From Verrucomicrobiia bacterium (GTDB lineage: Bacteria; Verrucomicrobiota; Verrucomicrobiia; Verrucomicrobiales; DEV007), in NCBI GenBank assembly GCA_030427505.1, contig JAUICH010000008.1, positions 186,001 through 250,000 on the forward strand: a stretch of DNA of 64,000 bases, given 5' to 3'. Shown piece by piece: positions 19,801 to 27,558 of the stretch. A program made the translations under genes and the position numbers. The notes under the pieces are model-generated. The model was not told the DNA's origin and searched no databases. It saw only the letters and a program-made list of their open reading frames with translations. How positions within the stretch are numbered: the stretch's first letter is position 1; each line of letters begins with the position of its first letter.

Positions 19801-21454
19801 CGAGGTCGGCCTCCAGCGACATGACGAGATGCTCCCGGATAGGGTCGATGGGCGGGTTCGTGACTTGGGCAAAGAGCTGCTTAAAGTAGGCTGGCAAGAG
19901 CTTGGGCCGCAGGGAGAGGACGGACAGCGCCGCGTCGTCACCCATGCTGTAGACCACCTCCTGGCTGTCCTTCATCATGGGAGTGATGACCATGTCCAGT
20001 TCCTCCCGGTCCACGCCGAAGGCCACTTGGAGGCGGGAAAGTTCCAGCGGATCCGGGTGGTCGCCGGAGATCGGAGGGGTGGAGCTGACGTGATCTTTCA
20101 GCTTGATGCGGTTCTCCCGCAGCCACTGAGCATAGGGCGCCTGCGCGGCCAGCTCTTCCTTGATCTGCTTGTCGTAGCGGACTTCTCCGCGGACGGTATC
20201 GACCAGAATGATTTCGCCGGGGGCGAGACGGCCCTTCTTGATCGTGGTGGAGTCGTCGTAGCGGGTGGCGCCCACTTCGGAACCCAGGGAGAAAATGTTG
20301 TCTTCCGTGATCTTGTAACGCGCCGGGCGCAGGCCATTCCGGTCCAGGCTGGCGGCCACGACTTGACCGTCCGTGTAGACGAGACCCGCCGGGCCGTCCC
20401 AGGGTTCGCAGAAACAGCTGTGGTACTTATAGAATGCCGCGACTTCCGGAGGGGTGAAGGGATCGATTCGCCAGGCCGCCGGGACCAGCATGGCCATGGC
20501 GTGGGGCAGAGACCGGCCGGAGAGGACGAGCAGCTCCAAAGCGTTGTCCAAGCTGGCGGAGTCGGAGGACTTTGCGTCCGTCAGGTTGCGCAGCAATTCG
20601 ATGTCGTCGCCCCAGATGTGACTTTCGAAGAGACCCTCCCGCGCCTTCATCCAGTTCCGGTTGCCGCGCAGGGTATTGATCTCCCCGTTGTGCGCCAGCA
20701 TGCGGAAAGGCTGAGCCAGCGCCCAAGTGGGGAAGGTGTTGGTGGAGAAACGCTGGTGGTAGAGACAGATGGCCGTCTCGTAATCTTCGTTCGCCAGGTC
20801 CAGGTAAAATTTTTCCAGAGCCGTGGCCACCAGGAAGCCCTTGTAGGAAATCAGGCGGTGCGACAGGGAAGGGATGTAGAGCCGTTCGAGCTTTTCTTCG
20901 GCGGCCTGAATTTCGATCTCCCGGCGGGCCAGGTAGAGGGTCCGCTCGAAAGCATCTTCGTTCATGCTTTCCGGGCGCTTCAAGAGCAGGTGCTGAATGT
21001 CCGGCTGGGTGGCGATGGCTTTGGCTCCCAGCGCGTCTTGATTCACTGGGACCTGGCGCCAGCCAATGACGCCAATGCCGCGTTTCCGCATGACACCCTC
21101 GGCCAAGACACGGGCCTTCAGGTTGTCGTCATGGTCCGGCTTGGCCAGGAAGAAAACGCCCACCGCGAGTTCGTGGGGCTCGGTGATCTTTCCGCCCAGG
21201 CGTTCGGCCTCGGGAAGGAGGATCTTGTAGGGAAGCTGGGTGGAAACGCCGGCGCCGTCCCCGGTCTTGCCGTCCGCGTCGATGGCGCCGCGGTGAACCA
21301 TGTTGCACACCGAAGTAATGCCCATGGAGAGAATCTTGTGGCTGGCTTCACCCAAGAGGTGCGCCACGACCCCCACACCGCAGGAATCCCGTTCCAGTTC
21401 AGGACGATGCAAGGAGCGATTCTGAGGATCGAGTTCAGGGGGCGTCATCATCAT
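16853..21454 (-). CDS. gltB: Glutamate synthase, large subunit
   Basis: About 1533 residues from the first of three consecutive ATG codons at 21454; the open frame runs on to 21568. After a short propeptide comes ERDSCGVG, whose Cys (residue 24) becomes the N-terminal nucleophile of the glutaminase domain (about 24-430). The central domain, the FMN-binding synthase domain (GHEGGTGASPLSSIKYAG) and the 3Fe-4S cysteines in CVFVRRCHLNTCPVGVA follow, then the C-terminal GXGXG beta-helix (GGTAVVEGVGDHGCEYMTNG). It makes two glutamates from glutamine and 2-oxoglutarate. The small subunit gltD is not adjacent, so it may be elsewhere or the enzyme may be ferredoxin-dependent. The length favours the bacterial alpha subunit. 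Confidence 0.95.
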   Translation of the reverse strand: MMMTPPELDPQNRSLHRPELERDSCGVGVVAHLLGEASHKILSMGITSVCNMVHRGAIDADGKTGDGAGVSTQLPYKILLPEAERLGGKITEPHELAVGVFFLAKPDHDDNLKARVLAEGVMRKRGIGVIGWRQVPVNQDALGAKAIATQPDIQHLLLKRPESMNEDAFERTLYLARREIEIQAAEEKLERLYIPSLSHRLISYKGFLVATALEKFYLDLANEDYETAICLYHQRFSTNTFPTWALAQPFRMLAHNGEINTLRGNRNWMKAREGLFESHIWGDDIELLRNLTDAKSSDSASLDNALELLVLSGRSLPHAMAMLVPAAWRIDPFTPPEVAAFYKYHSCFCEPWDGPAGLVYTDGQVVAASLDRNGLRPARYKITEDNIFSLGSEVGATRYDDSTTIKKGRLAPGEIILVDTVRGEVRYDKQIKEELAAQAPYAQWLRENRIKLKDHVSSTPPISGDHPDPLELSRLQVAFGVDREELDMVITPMMKDSQEVVYSMGDDAALSVLSLRPKLLPAYFKQLFAQVTNPPIDPIREHLVMSLEADLGAEGNFLGESPAHARVIHLENPFLFTHQLEKLKTVAEDFPTVTIDTTWPVSEGPEGLEKAVTRICDEAVRAIDEGARILILSDRAVNSERVAVPALMVTGAVHHHLVAKRRRMSCSLIIDSGEARDTHQMACLIGFGATAVCPYLAHESILEMMRTDVKNNFSELMPSDALLHYHKALEKGVLKIMSKMGISVLNSYQGAQIFEAVGLGTELISRCFTGTPSQIEGVGFKEIATESLTRHKLGFEAVADNGSPLALEDPGNFRQRRDGEIHALTGQVIKPFHSFVRTNDPDDYEEYVKAVLENRPVALHDLLELVPSESGPISIDEVEPVENIRRRFTTAAMSLGAISPEAHETLAIAMNRIGGKSDSGEGGEDPRRFTPYPNGDWAASKIKQIASGRFGVSAHYLVNAEELEIKMAQGAKPGEGGQLPGHKVNGLIARLRHTQPGVTLISPPPHHDIYSIEDLAQLIHDLKEVNPRARVCVKLVAETGVGTVAAGVAKANADIILISGHEGGTGASPLSSIKYAGLPWEIGLAETQQVLMLNGLRNRVRLRTDGGLRTGVDIVHAAILGAEEFNFGTIALIAMGCVFVRRCHLNTCPVGVATQDPKFRAKFKGTVDNVVNFFNAVAEETRQIMANLGVAKLDDLIGRPEFLRQREVPGHPKANSIKLDRILYDVGKNSKEELPRICMQERNDGIHAKPLDDTILEEILPAIENRQPVQKSYKVENIQRNVGTKLAGRVAALYGNNGLPDGTIDLHFEGSAGQSFATFLAGGIRITLTGEANDYVGKGMAGGEIIIKPLPGHKFPSHKNSIMGNTVMYGATGGRLFACGKAGERFCVRNSGGTAVVEGVGDHGCEYMTNGTVVILGTTGKNFGAGMSGGTAFVLDEEGHFGKLFNPEMIQVGQVQSEKDLQKVRGLIEQHLAYTGSERARQILNDWDSFQHQFVKVRPKSAQRITKLEDAPEAKGTRLPGIAAAAASTPAGK

Positions 21455-21679
21455 GGTCGTAGTAAAGCGTCTAGGTGGTGGCGGCAGCGAATGCAGGCAA
21501 TGGTTTTTGACGGATCGTAAGGCGAGTCTTTCCTGGGAGTTTTCCCTCTTCCCGGAAGCGAGTGGCAAGGGAAAACCGCCCGTGCCAAGTCCCGGTCAGC
21601 GAAGTCATCTCCGCCGCTCCGGGACCCGTACCATAGACGGATTGAAGTTGGCCGTCAAAACTGTGTGCATCGGTAGGAA

Positions 21680-21699
21680 AGCCCTGCGCCTAAAGGGCT
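21680..21699. repeat. Short REP-like dyad between gltB and the small membrane protein gene
   Basis: AGCCCT, 8 bases, AGGGCT. The remainder of the 450-base gap (21455-21904) shows no gene; its last 60 bases before 21905 are AT-rich and probably hold the promoter. Confidence 0.3.
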
Positions 21700-21904
21700 G
21701 GCAAGTTTAATGCCAATCGGGGGGGCGTCAAATCCACCACTGGGTGGGAAAAGTGCGGTTTTCGTAACGAATCGCGTAAAAATCCCCGTCCACGCGGGAG
21801 AATCCGGCAAGAGTACCGAGGGTTTTTCGAAGGTTCCTTCCATCCCTACATTTCTGGTTTCTGTAATTAATTGGAAAATCCATAAAATTAACGGATATTT
21901 CTCC

Positions 21905-22309
21905 ATGCTGGAGACTAAAGACGAGCGCCGCTTGGAAGCACGTCACCTGGCTCAAGACCTCGCGCTGCGAGGCCTGGATGCGGAGGACATTTTTGAAGGG
22001 CTGTTCGACGCGGGGCTTCACCGGGAAATCTCCGATGATGAGATCGATGGAATCATTCGAGAGGTGGCCGTGGCGGATCGTTTCAAATCCGGTCACGGGC
22101 CCATCTTGAATCCTGTCTTCCGGGCTTTTGGAGGAGTGGTGGGGGTGTGGAACCTGGTGCTGCGGATCTTTGGCGCGGTGGTGCTGGTTGGAGGGGGCGT
22201 GGTTTGGTATTTCTTCGGATTCGACATGGTGCCACTCATTGCGATCATTGTGGGCCTGCTTCTCTTTCTGGCCCCCGGACGCGCGTTTTCAGACATCTTC
22301 GAGGACTGA
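21905..22309 (+). CDS. Small membrane protein of unknown function
   Basis: 134 residues from the ATG at 21905; the frame is open further upstream but that part looks non-coding. The N-terminal half is soluble and charged (ETKDERRLEARHLAQDLALR, then GLDAEDIFEGLFDAGLHRE), helical and reminiscent of a small regulatory-fold domain. Two hydrophobic segments follow, at about 80-100 (VWNLVLRIFGAVVLVGGGVV) and 106-125 (MVPLIAIIVGLLLFLAPG). I do not recognise the family. The feoA gene begins 141 bases downstream, so a functional link with iron uptake is possible but unsupported. Confidence 0.7.
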   Translation: MLETKDERRLEARHLAQDLALRGLDAEDIFEGLFDAGLHREISDDEIDGIIREVAVADRFKSGHGPILNPVFRAFGGVVGVWNLVLRIFGAVVLVGGGVVWYFFGFDMVPLIAIIVGLLLFLAPGRAFSDIFED

Positions 22310-22387
22310 GTGGGGACTCGCGCTGACTGGCGCAAAATCGGGCTTTTCAACCCTCGGACGCGCGTTACAGTGATCGCGCATGAGACT

Positions 22388-22418
22388 CAGTTTCAATTAA
22401 AGCTCCTTATAGAAACTG
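22388..22418. promoter_or_regulatory. Inverted repeat upstream of feoA
   Basis: CAGTTTC, 17 AT-rich bases, GAAACTG: a perfect 7-bp dyad placed 32 bases before the feoA start. It could be an operator for a dimeric metal regulator. It does not resemble the classical Fur box. Confidence 0.35.
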
Positions 22419-22450
22419 GAACCCACCTAGAGAAGGCTATTGTGGAAGCG

Positions 22451-22696
22451 ATGGAAGAAACCCTCACCCTGTCGGCGCTTCGCCCTGGCGAAAAAGCAGT
22501 CATTGTTCGCTACCTTTCTGTTGATGAATCGCTACTGCGCTTCCGTGAAATGGGGCTGCTGCCTGGTACGGCGGTAAAGCTGGTTCGCCGCGCGCCCTTG
22601 GGAGATCCCATAGAGATATCCGTTCGCGGTTCGCTGCTGTCCGTGCGGGTGCCGCAGGCGGCCTTGATAGAAGTGGCGCGGCCGGAAGAAGCGTAA
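22451..22696 (+). CDS. feoA: FeoA-domain protein of the ferrous iron uptake system
   Basis: 81 residues from ATG 22451 (upstream bases GTGGAAGCG offer a weak ribosome site), the normal FeoA size. The longer open frame from 22310 adds a segment unlike FeoA. It is an SH3-like beta-barrel: LSALRPGEKAVIVRYL, LLRFREMGLLPGTAVKLVRR, PLGDPIEISVRGSLLSVR. It is a cytosolic partner of FeoB. It is followed after 73 bases by feoB and lies behind the inverted repeat at 22388-22418. Confidence 0.9.
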   Translation: MEETLTLSALRPGEKAVIVRYLSVDESLLRFREMGLLPGTAVKLVRRAPLGDPIEISVRGSLLSVRVPQAALIEVARPEEA

Positions 22697-22769
22697 GGCC
22701 GAGCATCGGGGCTACCCGGCCCGGCAAGAGAACAGAGAAAAGGCAGAGCAGAGCGACTTTATTAGCATT

Positions 22770-24797
22770 GTGAGCGCGAAGGTGGAATCTCCGGACACGG
22801 TTTCCGCGGCGAAGGCCCGCCGTGTGTTTGCCTTGGTGGGAAATCCGAACTGCGGTAAGACCACCCTGTTTAACGCCCTCACCGGTCTGCGCCAGCGGGT
22901 CACGAACTATCCCGGGGTGACCGTGGAGCGGAAGGAAGGCACCTGCTTTTCCCAGCACGGAGAGGAATACCTCATCATTGACCTCCCCGGCGCCTACAGC
23001 CTGAAAGCGCGTTCTCCTGATGAGGAGATCCTCCGCGACGTTATCCTGGGACGGAGGAAAGATTCGCCCAAGCCGGATGCGGTGATCTGCGTTCTCGACG
23101 CCAGCAACGCGGAGCGGAATCTTTTTCTGGCCAGCCAGATCATCGAGCTGGGCGTGCCGGTGATCCTGGCGCTAAACATGACGGACGTCGCCGAGGCGCG
23201 GAAGATCCACCTGGACCCGCAGAAGCTCAGCGACGCGCTGGGGGTGCCGGTCATCCCGATGCAGGCCAATGCGCGGAAAGGCATCATCGAGTTGAGGATC
23301 GCCATGAGCCATCCTGAACTCCAGATTTCTCACCACAAAGTGGCGCTGCCAGAGGCCATCGAAAAGGCGATCAACGAAGCTGGTGACAAGACTTTGGGCC
23401 GGGCGGCCCTCTACATTCCAGAGGAGCTGAAGCCGCATGGGCATCATGAGTCTTGGGAAGATCACCTGATCGCCTCCCGGTATGAGACCATCCAGCAAAT
23501 TTGTGAAGAAGTGGTAAGACACCACGAACCGGACTCCGTCACCATGACGGACCGGCTGGACGCCATCTTTCTGCACAAGTTCTGGGGCTGGGCCGCCATG
23601 GCGGGCATTCTGGGACTCTTGTTCTTCCTGATCTTCCGGTTCGCGGAGTATCCCATGGGCTGGATTGAGAGCCTCTTTGGCGCCGCCAGCGACGCGGTGA
23701 CCAACGCCATGCCGGAAGGGGATTTGCGCGACCTGATCACGGACGGTGTGATCGCCGGCGTGGGTGGGGTCGTTATTTTCCTGCCGCAAATCATCATTCT
23801 GTTTTTCTTCATCGGCGTCATGGAAGACACCGGCTACATGTCGCGCGTGGCTTTCATGATGGACCGGGCCATGAGTAAGGTGGGCCTGAGCGGGAAGTCC
23901 TTCATCCCTCTGCTCAGTTCCTACGCTTGCGCCGTGCCGGGCATCATGGGCACGCGCACCGTGGAAAATCCCAAGGACCGGCTCATCACCATCCTGGTGG
24001 CGCCTTTCGCCTCCTGCACTGCGCGGGTCCCGGTATACCTGCTGATGATCGCCACCATCGTGCCTGCGGAGAAGGCCCCGGCTTTGACCAAGGCGGGCTA
24101 CATGCTGGGACTCTACCTGCTGGGCACCATCGGCATCTTTGTTTTCGCGGCTATCTTCAACAAGGTGCTGAAGCGGAGGGCCGCGACTCACCAGATCATT
24201 GAGCTGCCCACTTACAAAAGGCCGTCCATGAAAGCGGTGGGCTTGCATCTGTGGGAACGGTCTTTCCTCTTTGTGCGCCGGGCGGGGACGATCATTCTCG
24301 GCATTTCCATTCTGCTTTGGGCGCTGGAAACCTATCCCAAGCAAGCGGAAGGGGACGCGGGCGACCAACTCGCGCAAAGCTACGCCGGCCGCATGGGGAA
24401 GGCCATCGAACCGGTGATCGAGCCCCTGGGCTTCGACTGGCGCTGCGGGATCGGGCTCGTCATGTCTTTCGCCGCCCGTGAGGTGTTCGTGAGTGCCATG
24501 TCCGTGACGTTCCATGTGGAAGACGCGGACAACGAAGAAGCCGCCATGACCGAACTGCGCCACCGGATGAAAGCCGCCACCCGCGACGATGGGACGCAAC
24601 TCTTCACGCCGCTCGTGTGCCTGAGTCTGATGGTCTTCTACGTCTTCGCCATGCAGTGCGTCAGCACGCTGGCGATTGTGCGAAGGGAAACCAACTCCTG
24701 GAGGTGGCCCCTGTTTCAGCTGGGCTACATGACCGTGGTCGCCTACCTGGCTTCCCTGATCGTATACCAGGGCGGGAGGCTGCTCGGTTTTAGTTAG
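22770..24797 (+). CDS. feoB: Ferrous iron transporter FeoB
   Basis: 675 residues from a GTG start. The N-terminal G domain has G1 GNPNCGKT (24-31), G3 DLPG (71-74) and G4 NMTD (136-139). A GDI-like helical linker follows, then a membrane domain of about 8 helices with the two Gate motifs (GYMSRVAFMMDRAMSKVGL, then SYACAVPGIMGTRTVENPKD with the conserved Cys, and ASCTARVPVYLL). It takes up Fe2+ across the inner membrane and is linked to GTP hydrolysis. It is somewhat shorter than E. coli FeoB (773 residues), but both gates are present. It follows feoA and precedes a small Cys-rich peptide gene typical of feo operons. Confidence 0.96.
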   Translation: MSAKVESPDTVSAAKARRVFALVGNPNCGKTTLFNALTGLRQRVTNYPGVTVERKEGTCFSQHGEEYLIIDLPGAYSLKARSPDEEILRDVILGRRKDSPKPDAVICVLDASNAERNLFLASQIIELGVPVILALNMTDVAEARKIHLDPQKLSDALGVPVIPMQANARKGIIELRIAMSHPELQISHHKVALPEAIEKAINEAGDKTLGRAALYIPEELKPHGHHESWEDHLIASRYETIQQICEEVVRHHEPDSVTMTDRLDAIFLHKFWGWAAMAGILGLLFFLIFRFAEYPMGWIESLFGAASDAVTNAMPEGDLRDLITDGVIAGVGGVVIFLPQIIILFFFIGVMEDTGYMSRVAFMMDRAMSKVGLSGKSFIPLLSSYACAVPGIMGTRTVENPKDRLITILVAPFASCTARVPVYLLMIATIVPAEKAPALTKAGYMLGLYLLGTIGIFVFAAIFNKVLKRRAATHQIIELPTYKRPSMKAVGLHLWERSFLFVRRAGTIILGISILLWALETYPKQAEGDAGDQLAQSYAGRMGKAIEPVIEPLGFDWRCGIGLVMSFAAREVFVSAMSVTFHVEDADNEEAAMTELRHRMKAATRDDGTQLFTPLVCLSLMVFYVFAMQCVSTLAIVRRETNSWRWPLFQLGYMTVVAYLASLIVYQGGRLLGFS

Positions 24798-24897
24798 CGA
24801 GGGACGGCTGCGGAGCCGGTGGTCTGCGCCGGAATGGCGCTGGAAAGAAAGACAAATCGGCGGACGTGGTTTCGCTCTTTCTAATAGGAAAGTTTTT

Positions 24898-25086
24898 ATG
24901 AACGCAGACTGGCAAACCTGGGCAGCCCCGGCAGTGGTCGCCGTCACGGCGGCTGGCTTTGTCTGGCGCTTTGTCCGCAATCGCCGCCGCGCCAAGTCTG
25001 GGAAGGGCTGCGGTCACGGCTGTGGGTGCGGGGTTCCGAGCGTGCGTGGAAAGGCCCCGAAATTGGGTCTGGGAAAGGGCCGGTAG
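24898..25086 (+). CDS. FeoB-associated Cys-rich small membrane protein
   Basis: 62 residues. One N-terminal membrane helix (WAAPAVVAVTAAGFVWRFV) is followed by a basic stretch and a Cys/Gly/His cluster KGCGHGCGCG, which could bind metal. This layout matches the FeoB-associated Cys-rich membrane protein family found after feoB in many bacteria. AGGAAAG lies 7-13 bases before the ATG, one of the clearer ribosome sites in the window. Its role in iron transport is inferred from position and family only. Confidence 0.82.
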   Translation: MNADWQTWAAPAVVAVTAAGFVWRFVRNRRRAKSGKGCGHGCGCGVPSVRGKAPKLGLGKGR

Positions 25087-25109
25087 GATCGAAGTGTGCC
25101 GCGCGCGAG

Positions 25110-25556
25110 ATGAGTGAAGCCCTGGCAACGGACTCACCCAAAAGGCGGAAAAGACCGGGCGTTATCGATTGGCTGGTAGTCGCTTTGGTAGGCGTAATGT
25201 TGGCAGTGTCGGTCGGCTTGCTCTTCTCGAGTATGCTGGAAATGGCGAAACGGGCTTCCTGGATGGAAGAGGCAAGCGCTGTCTTCAGTGGCTGCAAGGC
25301 CTATGCCGGAGAGCACGAAGGCAATTTTCCCCCGGAGTTGGGCGGCCTCTACCCGGAATACGTGGAAAGACAATTCTCGTTGCGGGATAAGGAAGGAAAT
25401 CCTCTTTGGATCTACCATCCGGGCCTGAATGTCGCGAGCCCTCCTGACCAGCCTTTGTTCTGGTCCCGGGAACCCGCCGGAAAGTTTGGCTACGCGGGTT
25501 TTTCGGTGAACGGCGACTTCTGGGAAAAACCGGAGGTGCCGGTCAGGCAGCCGTGA
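25110..25556 (+). CDS. Single-pass membrane protein with pseudopilin-like periplasmic domain
   Basis: 148 residues from ATG 25110, 24 bases after the Cys-rich gene. A basic N-terminus (SPKRRKRPG) leads into one membrane helix (VIDWLVVALVGVMLAVSVGLLFSSML). The periplasmic part (GCKAYAGEHEGNFPPELGGL, PLFWSREP, GFSVNGDFWEK) resembles the variable domain of type II secretion/DUF1559-like pseudopilins of this phylum, but the usual prepilin cleavage motif (G followed by FTLIE) is absent. Function unknown. Confidence 0.7.
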   Translation: MSEALATDSPKRRKRPGVIDWLVVALVGVMLAVSVGLLFSSMLEMAKRASWMEEASAVFSGCKAYAGEHEGNFPPELGGLYPEYVERQFSLRDKEGNPLWIYHPGLNVASPPDQPLFWSREPAGKFGYAGFSVNGDFWEKPEVPVRQP

Positions 25557-25616
25557 ACCGCTCGAGTCTGATCGCGCTGAGGTCCTGGTCAATCCCGGTT
25601 CCCGGAAAGTAGCGCC

Positions 25617-26474
25617 TCAGGAATCGAACCGCGAACTGGCGGGATAAGAACCCAGGTTGCGGATGCGGAGAGAGACGGCTTCGGCGGCTTTAAGGGCCTC
25701 CACGGCGGCATCATCCACGGAACTGCCTTCGATCTCGACGAAGAAGCGGTACTTGTTCGGTTGACCCATGATGGGGCGGGACTCGATGCGCTTCAGGTTC
25801 ACGCCGGACTTGGCGAAGGGTTCCAGAAAATGGAAGAGACTGCCGGAGGAGTCCGGAAGTTCCACCGCGAGGCTGGTCTTGGTGTTTTCCGGCGAAGGCG
25901 GATTGGCTTCGTGACCCACGACGAAGAACTGGGTGACGTTCGGCACCTCCGCCTGAATGGGGTAGTGCAGGACATCCAGGCCATAGCGCTCCGCGTTTTC
26001 CCGGGGCCCAATGGCGGCTGAGCCTTTTTCCTGGGAGGCAAAGATGACGGCGTTGGACGTGCTGGGCGTGGTGACCTGCTGAGCCTTCGGGTAGTGGGTC
26101 TTCAGCCACTTCTCGCAGTGGTGGAAGGGCGCGAAGTGCGAGTAAATCTTCGAGATGGAATCGCCCTCCCGGCCGAGCAGGGCCAGCTTGACGTTCAGGG
26201 CGATCTCTTCCCGGATGTGGATGCGGCTCTGTTCGCTGACGATCCGGTCCACCGTGGCGGTGATGATGCCTCCGGATGAGTTTTCGATGGGCACCACGGC
26301 CAAGCAATCCGGCGTTTCGTCCAGATAGTCGAACACCTCGTCCACGGAGGGACAGGGGACCAGAGTGGTGCCGTTGCCGTAACGTTTTCGCGCGACTAAA
26401 TGGGAGAAACTACCTTCGGGTCCGAGATAAGCGACGGAGGAGGAGGATCGTTCAGCTTCCAGCATTTCAGTCAT
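25617..26474 (-). CDS. Prephenate dehydratase-like protein (PDT plus ACT), divergent
   Basis: 285 residues from ATG 26474 (the frame reaches a TTG at 26492). PDT domain: VAYLGPEGSFSHLVARKRYG and AVVPIENSSGGIITATVDRI. The normally invariant Thr-Arg-Phe catalytic motif reads NVTQFFVVG, so the arginine is Gln. The ACT domain keeps the Phe-binding ESRP (NLKRIESRPIMGQPNKYRFF). The canonical enzyme converts prephenate to phenylpyruvate; the Gln replacement raises the question whether this one does. A second, complete CM-PDT-ACT gene lies 1.1 kb away on the same strand, with a repeat array between them. Confidence 0.85.
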   Translation of the reverse strand: MTEMLEAERSSSSVAYLGPEGSFSHLVARKRYGNGTTLVPCPSVDEVFDYLDETPDCLAVVPIENSSGGIITATVDRIVSEQSRIHIREEIALNVKLALLGREGDSISKIYSHFAPFHHCEKWLKTHYPKAQQVTTPSTSNAVIFASQEKGSAAIGPRENAERYGLDVLHYPIQAEVPNVTQFFVVGHEANPPSPENTKTSLAVELPDSSGSLFHFLEPFAKSGVNLKRIESRPIMGQPNKYRFFVEIEGSSVDDAAVEALKAAEAVSLRIRNLGSYPASSRFDS

Positions 26475-26737
26475 AGGGAGAGTTACCGGCAATGGGGCCG
26501 GTAACTTACGGTTTAAGAATATGTCGACAAACCTATTTTCGTGCCAGTATCGGCAGGAATCAGTCGAGTTGCTTCACTTTTCGGGGGATGGAGTGATTTG
26601 GCGTGTTTCGCCCCCCCGTTCCACGGTCTGGGACCGGGGGTGAGCTGGAAAGCTTACCCAATAACGGGTGGAAAATCCATTCTTTCGGCGAAATTCCTGA
26701 AAATCAGGAAGACCGGAGGGTGGAGGGAGGCGGAGGG

Positions 26738-27546
26738 GAATGGCCGCAACAAGGCGCAAGAGACGCAAAAATGGGATAGAGCGGTGGGAGCGCGCTTTGG
26801 GTTTCTGAACCACGGAGGACTCAGAGAGCACAGAGAAGTTGGAACTGCGGGGAAACTGACCGGTTCCTCGATGATTCCGGGACGTTTCGCACGTCGGTCC
26901 AAACTTCCTCTATAGACATTTTTTGCGCCTCTTGCGCTTTTTTGCGGCTATTGCGCCGCCCTTTAGGGTCAGCGTGGCGGGCCAAACGCATTCTCTGAAC
27001 CACAGAGGACTCAGAGAGCACAGAGAAGATAGGGCTTTTCGGCGGCTGACCGGTTTCTCGAAGACTCCAAGGCACTTCAAATGCCGGTCAAAGCGTCCCT
27101 CTCAGGATAATTTTTTGCGCCTCTTGCGCCTCTTGCGCCTCTTGCGCCTTTTTGCGGCTATTCCGCCGTCCTTAGGGGCAGCGTGGCGGGCCAAACGCAT
27201 TCTCTGAACCACAGAGGACTCAGAGGGCACAGAGAGTTTGGCGCTTTGGGGAAGCTGGCTGGTTCCTCGATGATTCCGGGACGTTTCGCACGTCGGTCCA
27301 AACTTCCTCAATAGACATTTTTTGCGCCTCTTGCGCCTTATTGCGGCTATTGCGCCGCCCTTTAGGGTCAGCGTGGCGGGCCAAACACATACTCTGAACC
27401 ACAGAGGACTCAGAGAGCACAGAGAAGATAGGGCTTTTCGGCGGCTGACCGGTTTCTCGAAGACTCCAAAGGCATTTCAAATGCCGGTCAAAGCGTCCCT
27501 CTCAGGACAACTTTTTGCGCTTCTTGCGCCTTTTTGCGGCTATTCC
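26738..27546. repeat. Tandem array of about 190/209-bp repeat units
   Basis: Four units start with GAACCACAGAGGACTCAGAG or a close variant at 26807, 26997, 27206 and 27396. Units 1 and 3 are near-identical (190 bases), as are units 2 and 4 (209 and about 150 bases), so a 399-base dimer has been duplicated. Each unit ends in a TTTTTGCGCC/TTGCGGCTATT stretch and, except the last, in GGTCAGCGTGGCGGGCCAAA or similar. An inverted copy of that stretch stands just before the array (26738-26771, GAATGGCCGCAACAAGGCGC onward), so the array has inverted ends. It nearly fills the gap between the two dehydratase genes. The part 26475-26737 holds no other recognisable feature. Confidence 0.85.
27115..27150. 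repeat. 9-bp tandem repeat (TTGCGCCTC) inside array unit 2
   Basis: Three exact copies of TTGCGCCTC plus TTGCGCCTT, back to back. The equivalent place in the other units has one or two copies, so this spot has expanded by slippage. Confidence 0.85.
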
Positions 27547-27558
27547 TTCCCCGCTACC

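Noticed and set aside
26807-27546. CRISPR array
   Set aside because: Units are 150-209 bases, nearly identical over their full length, and there are no short repeats with unique spacers and no cas genes.
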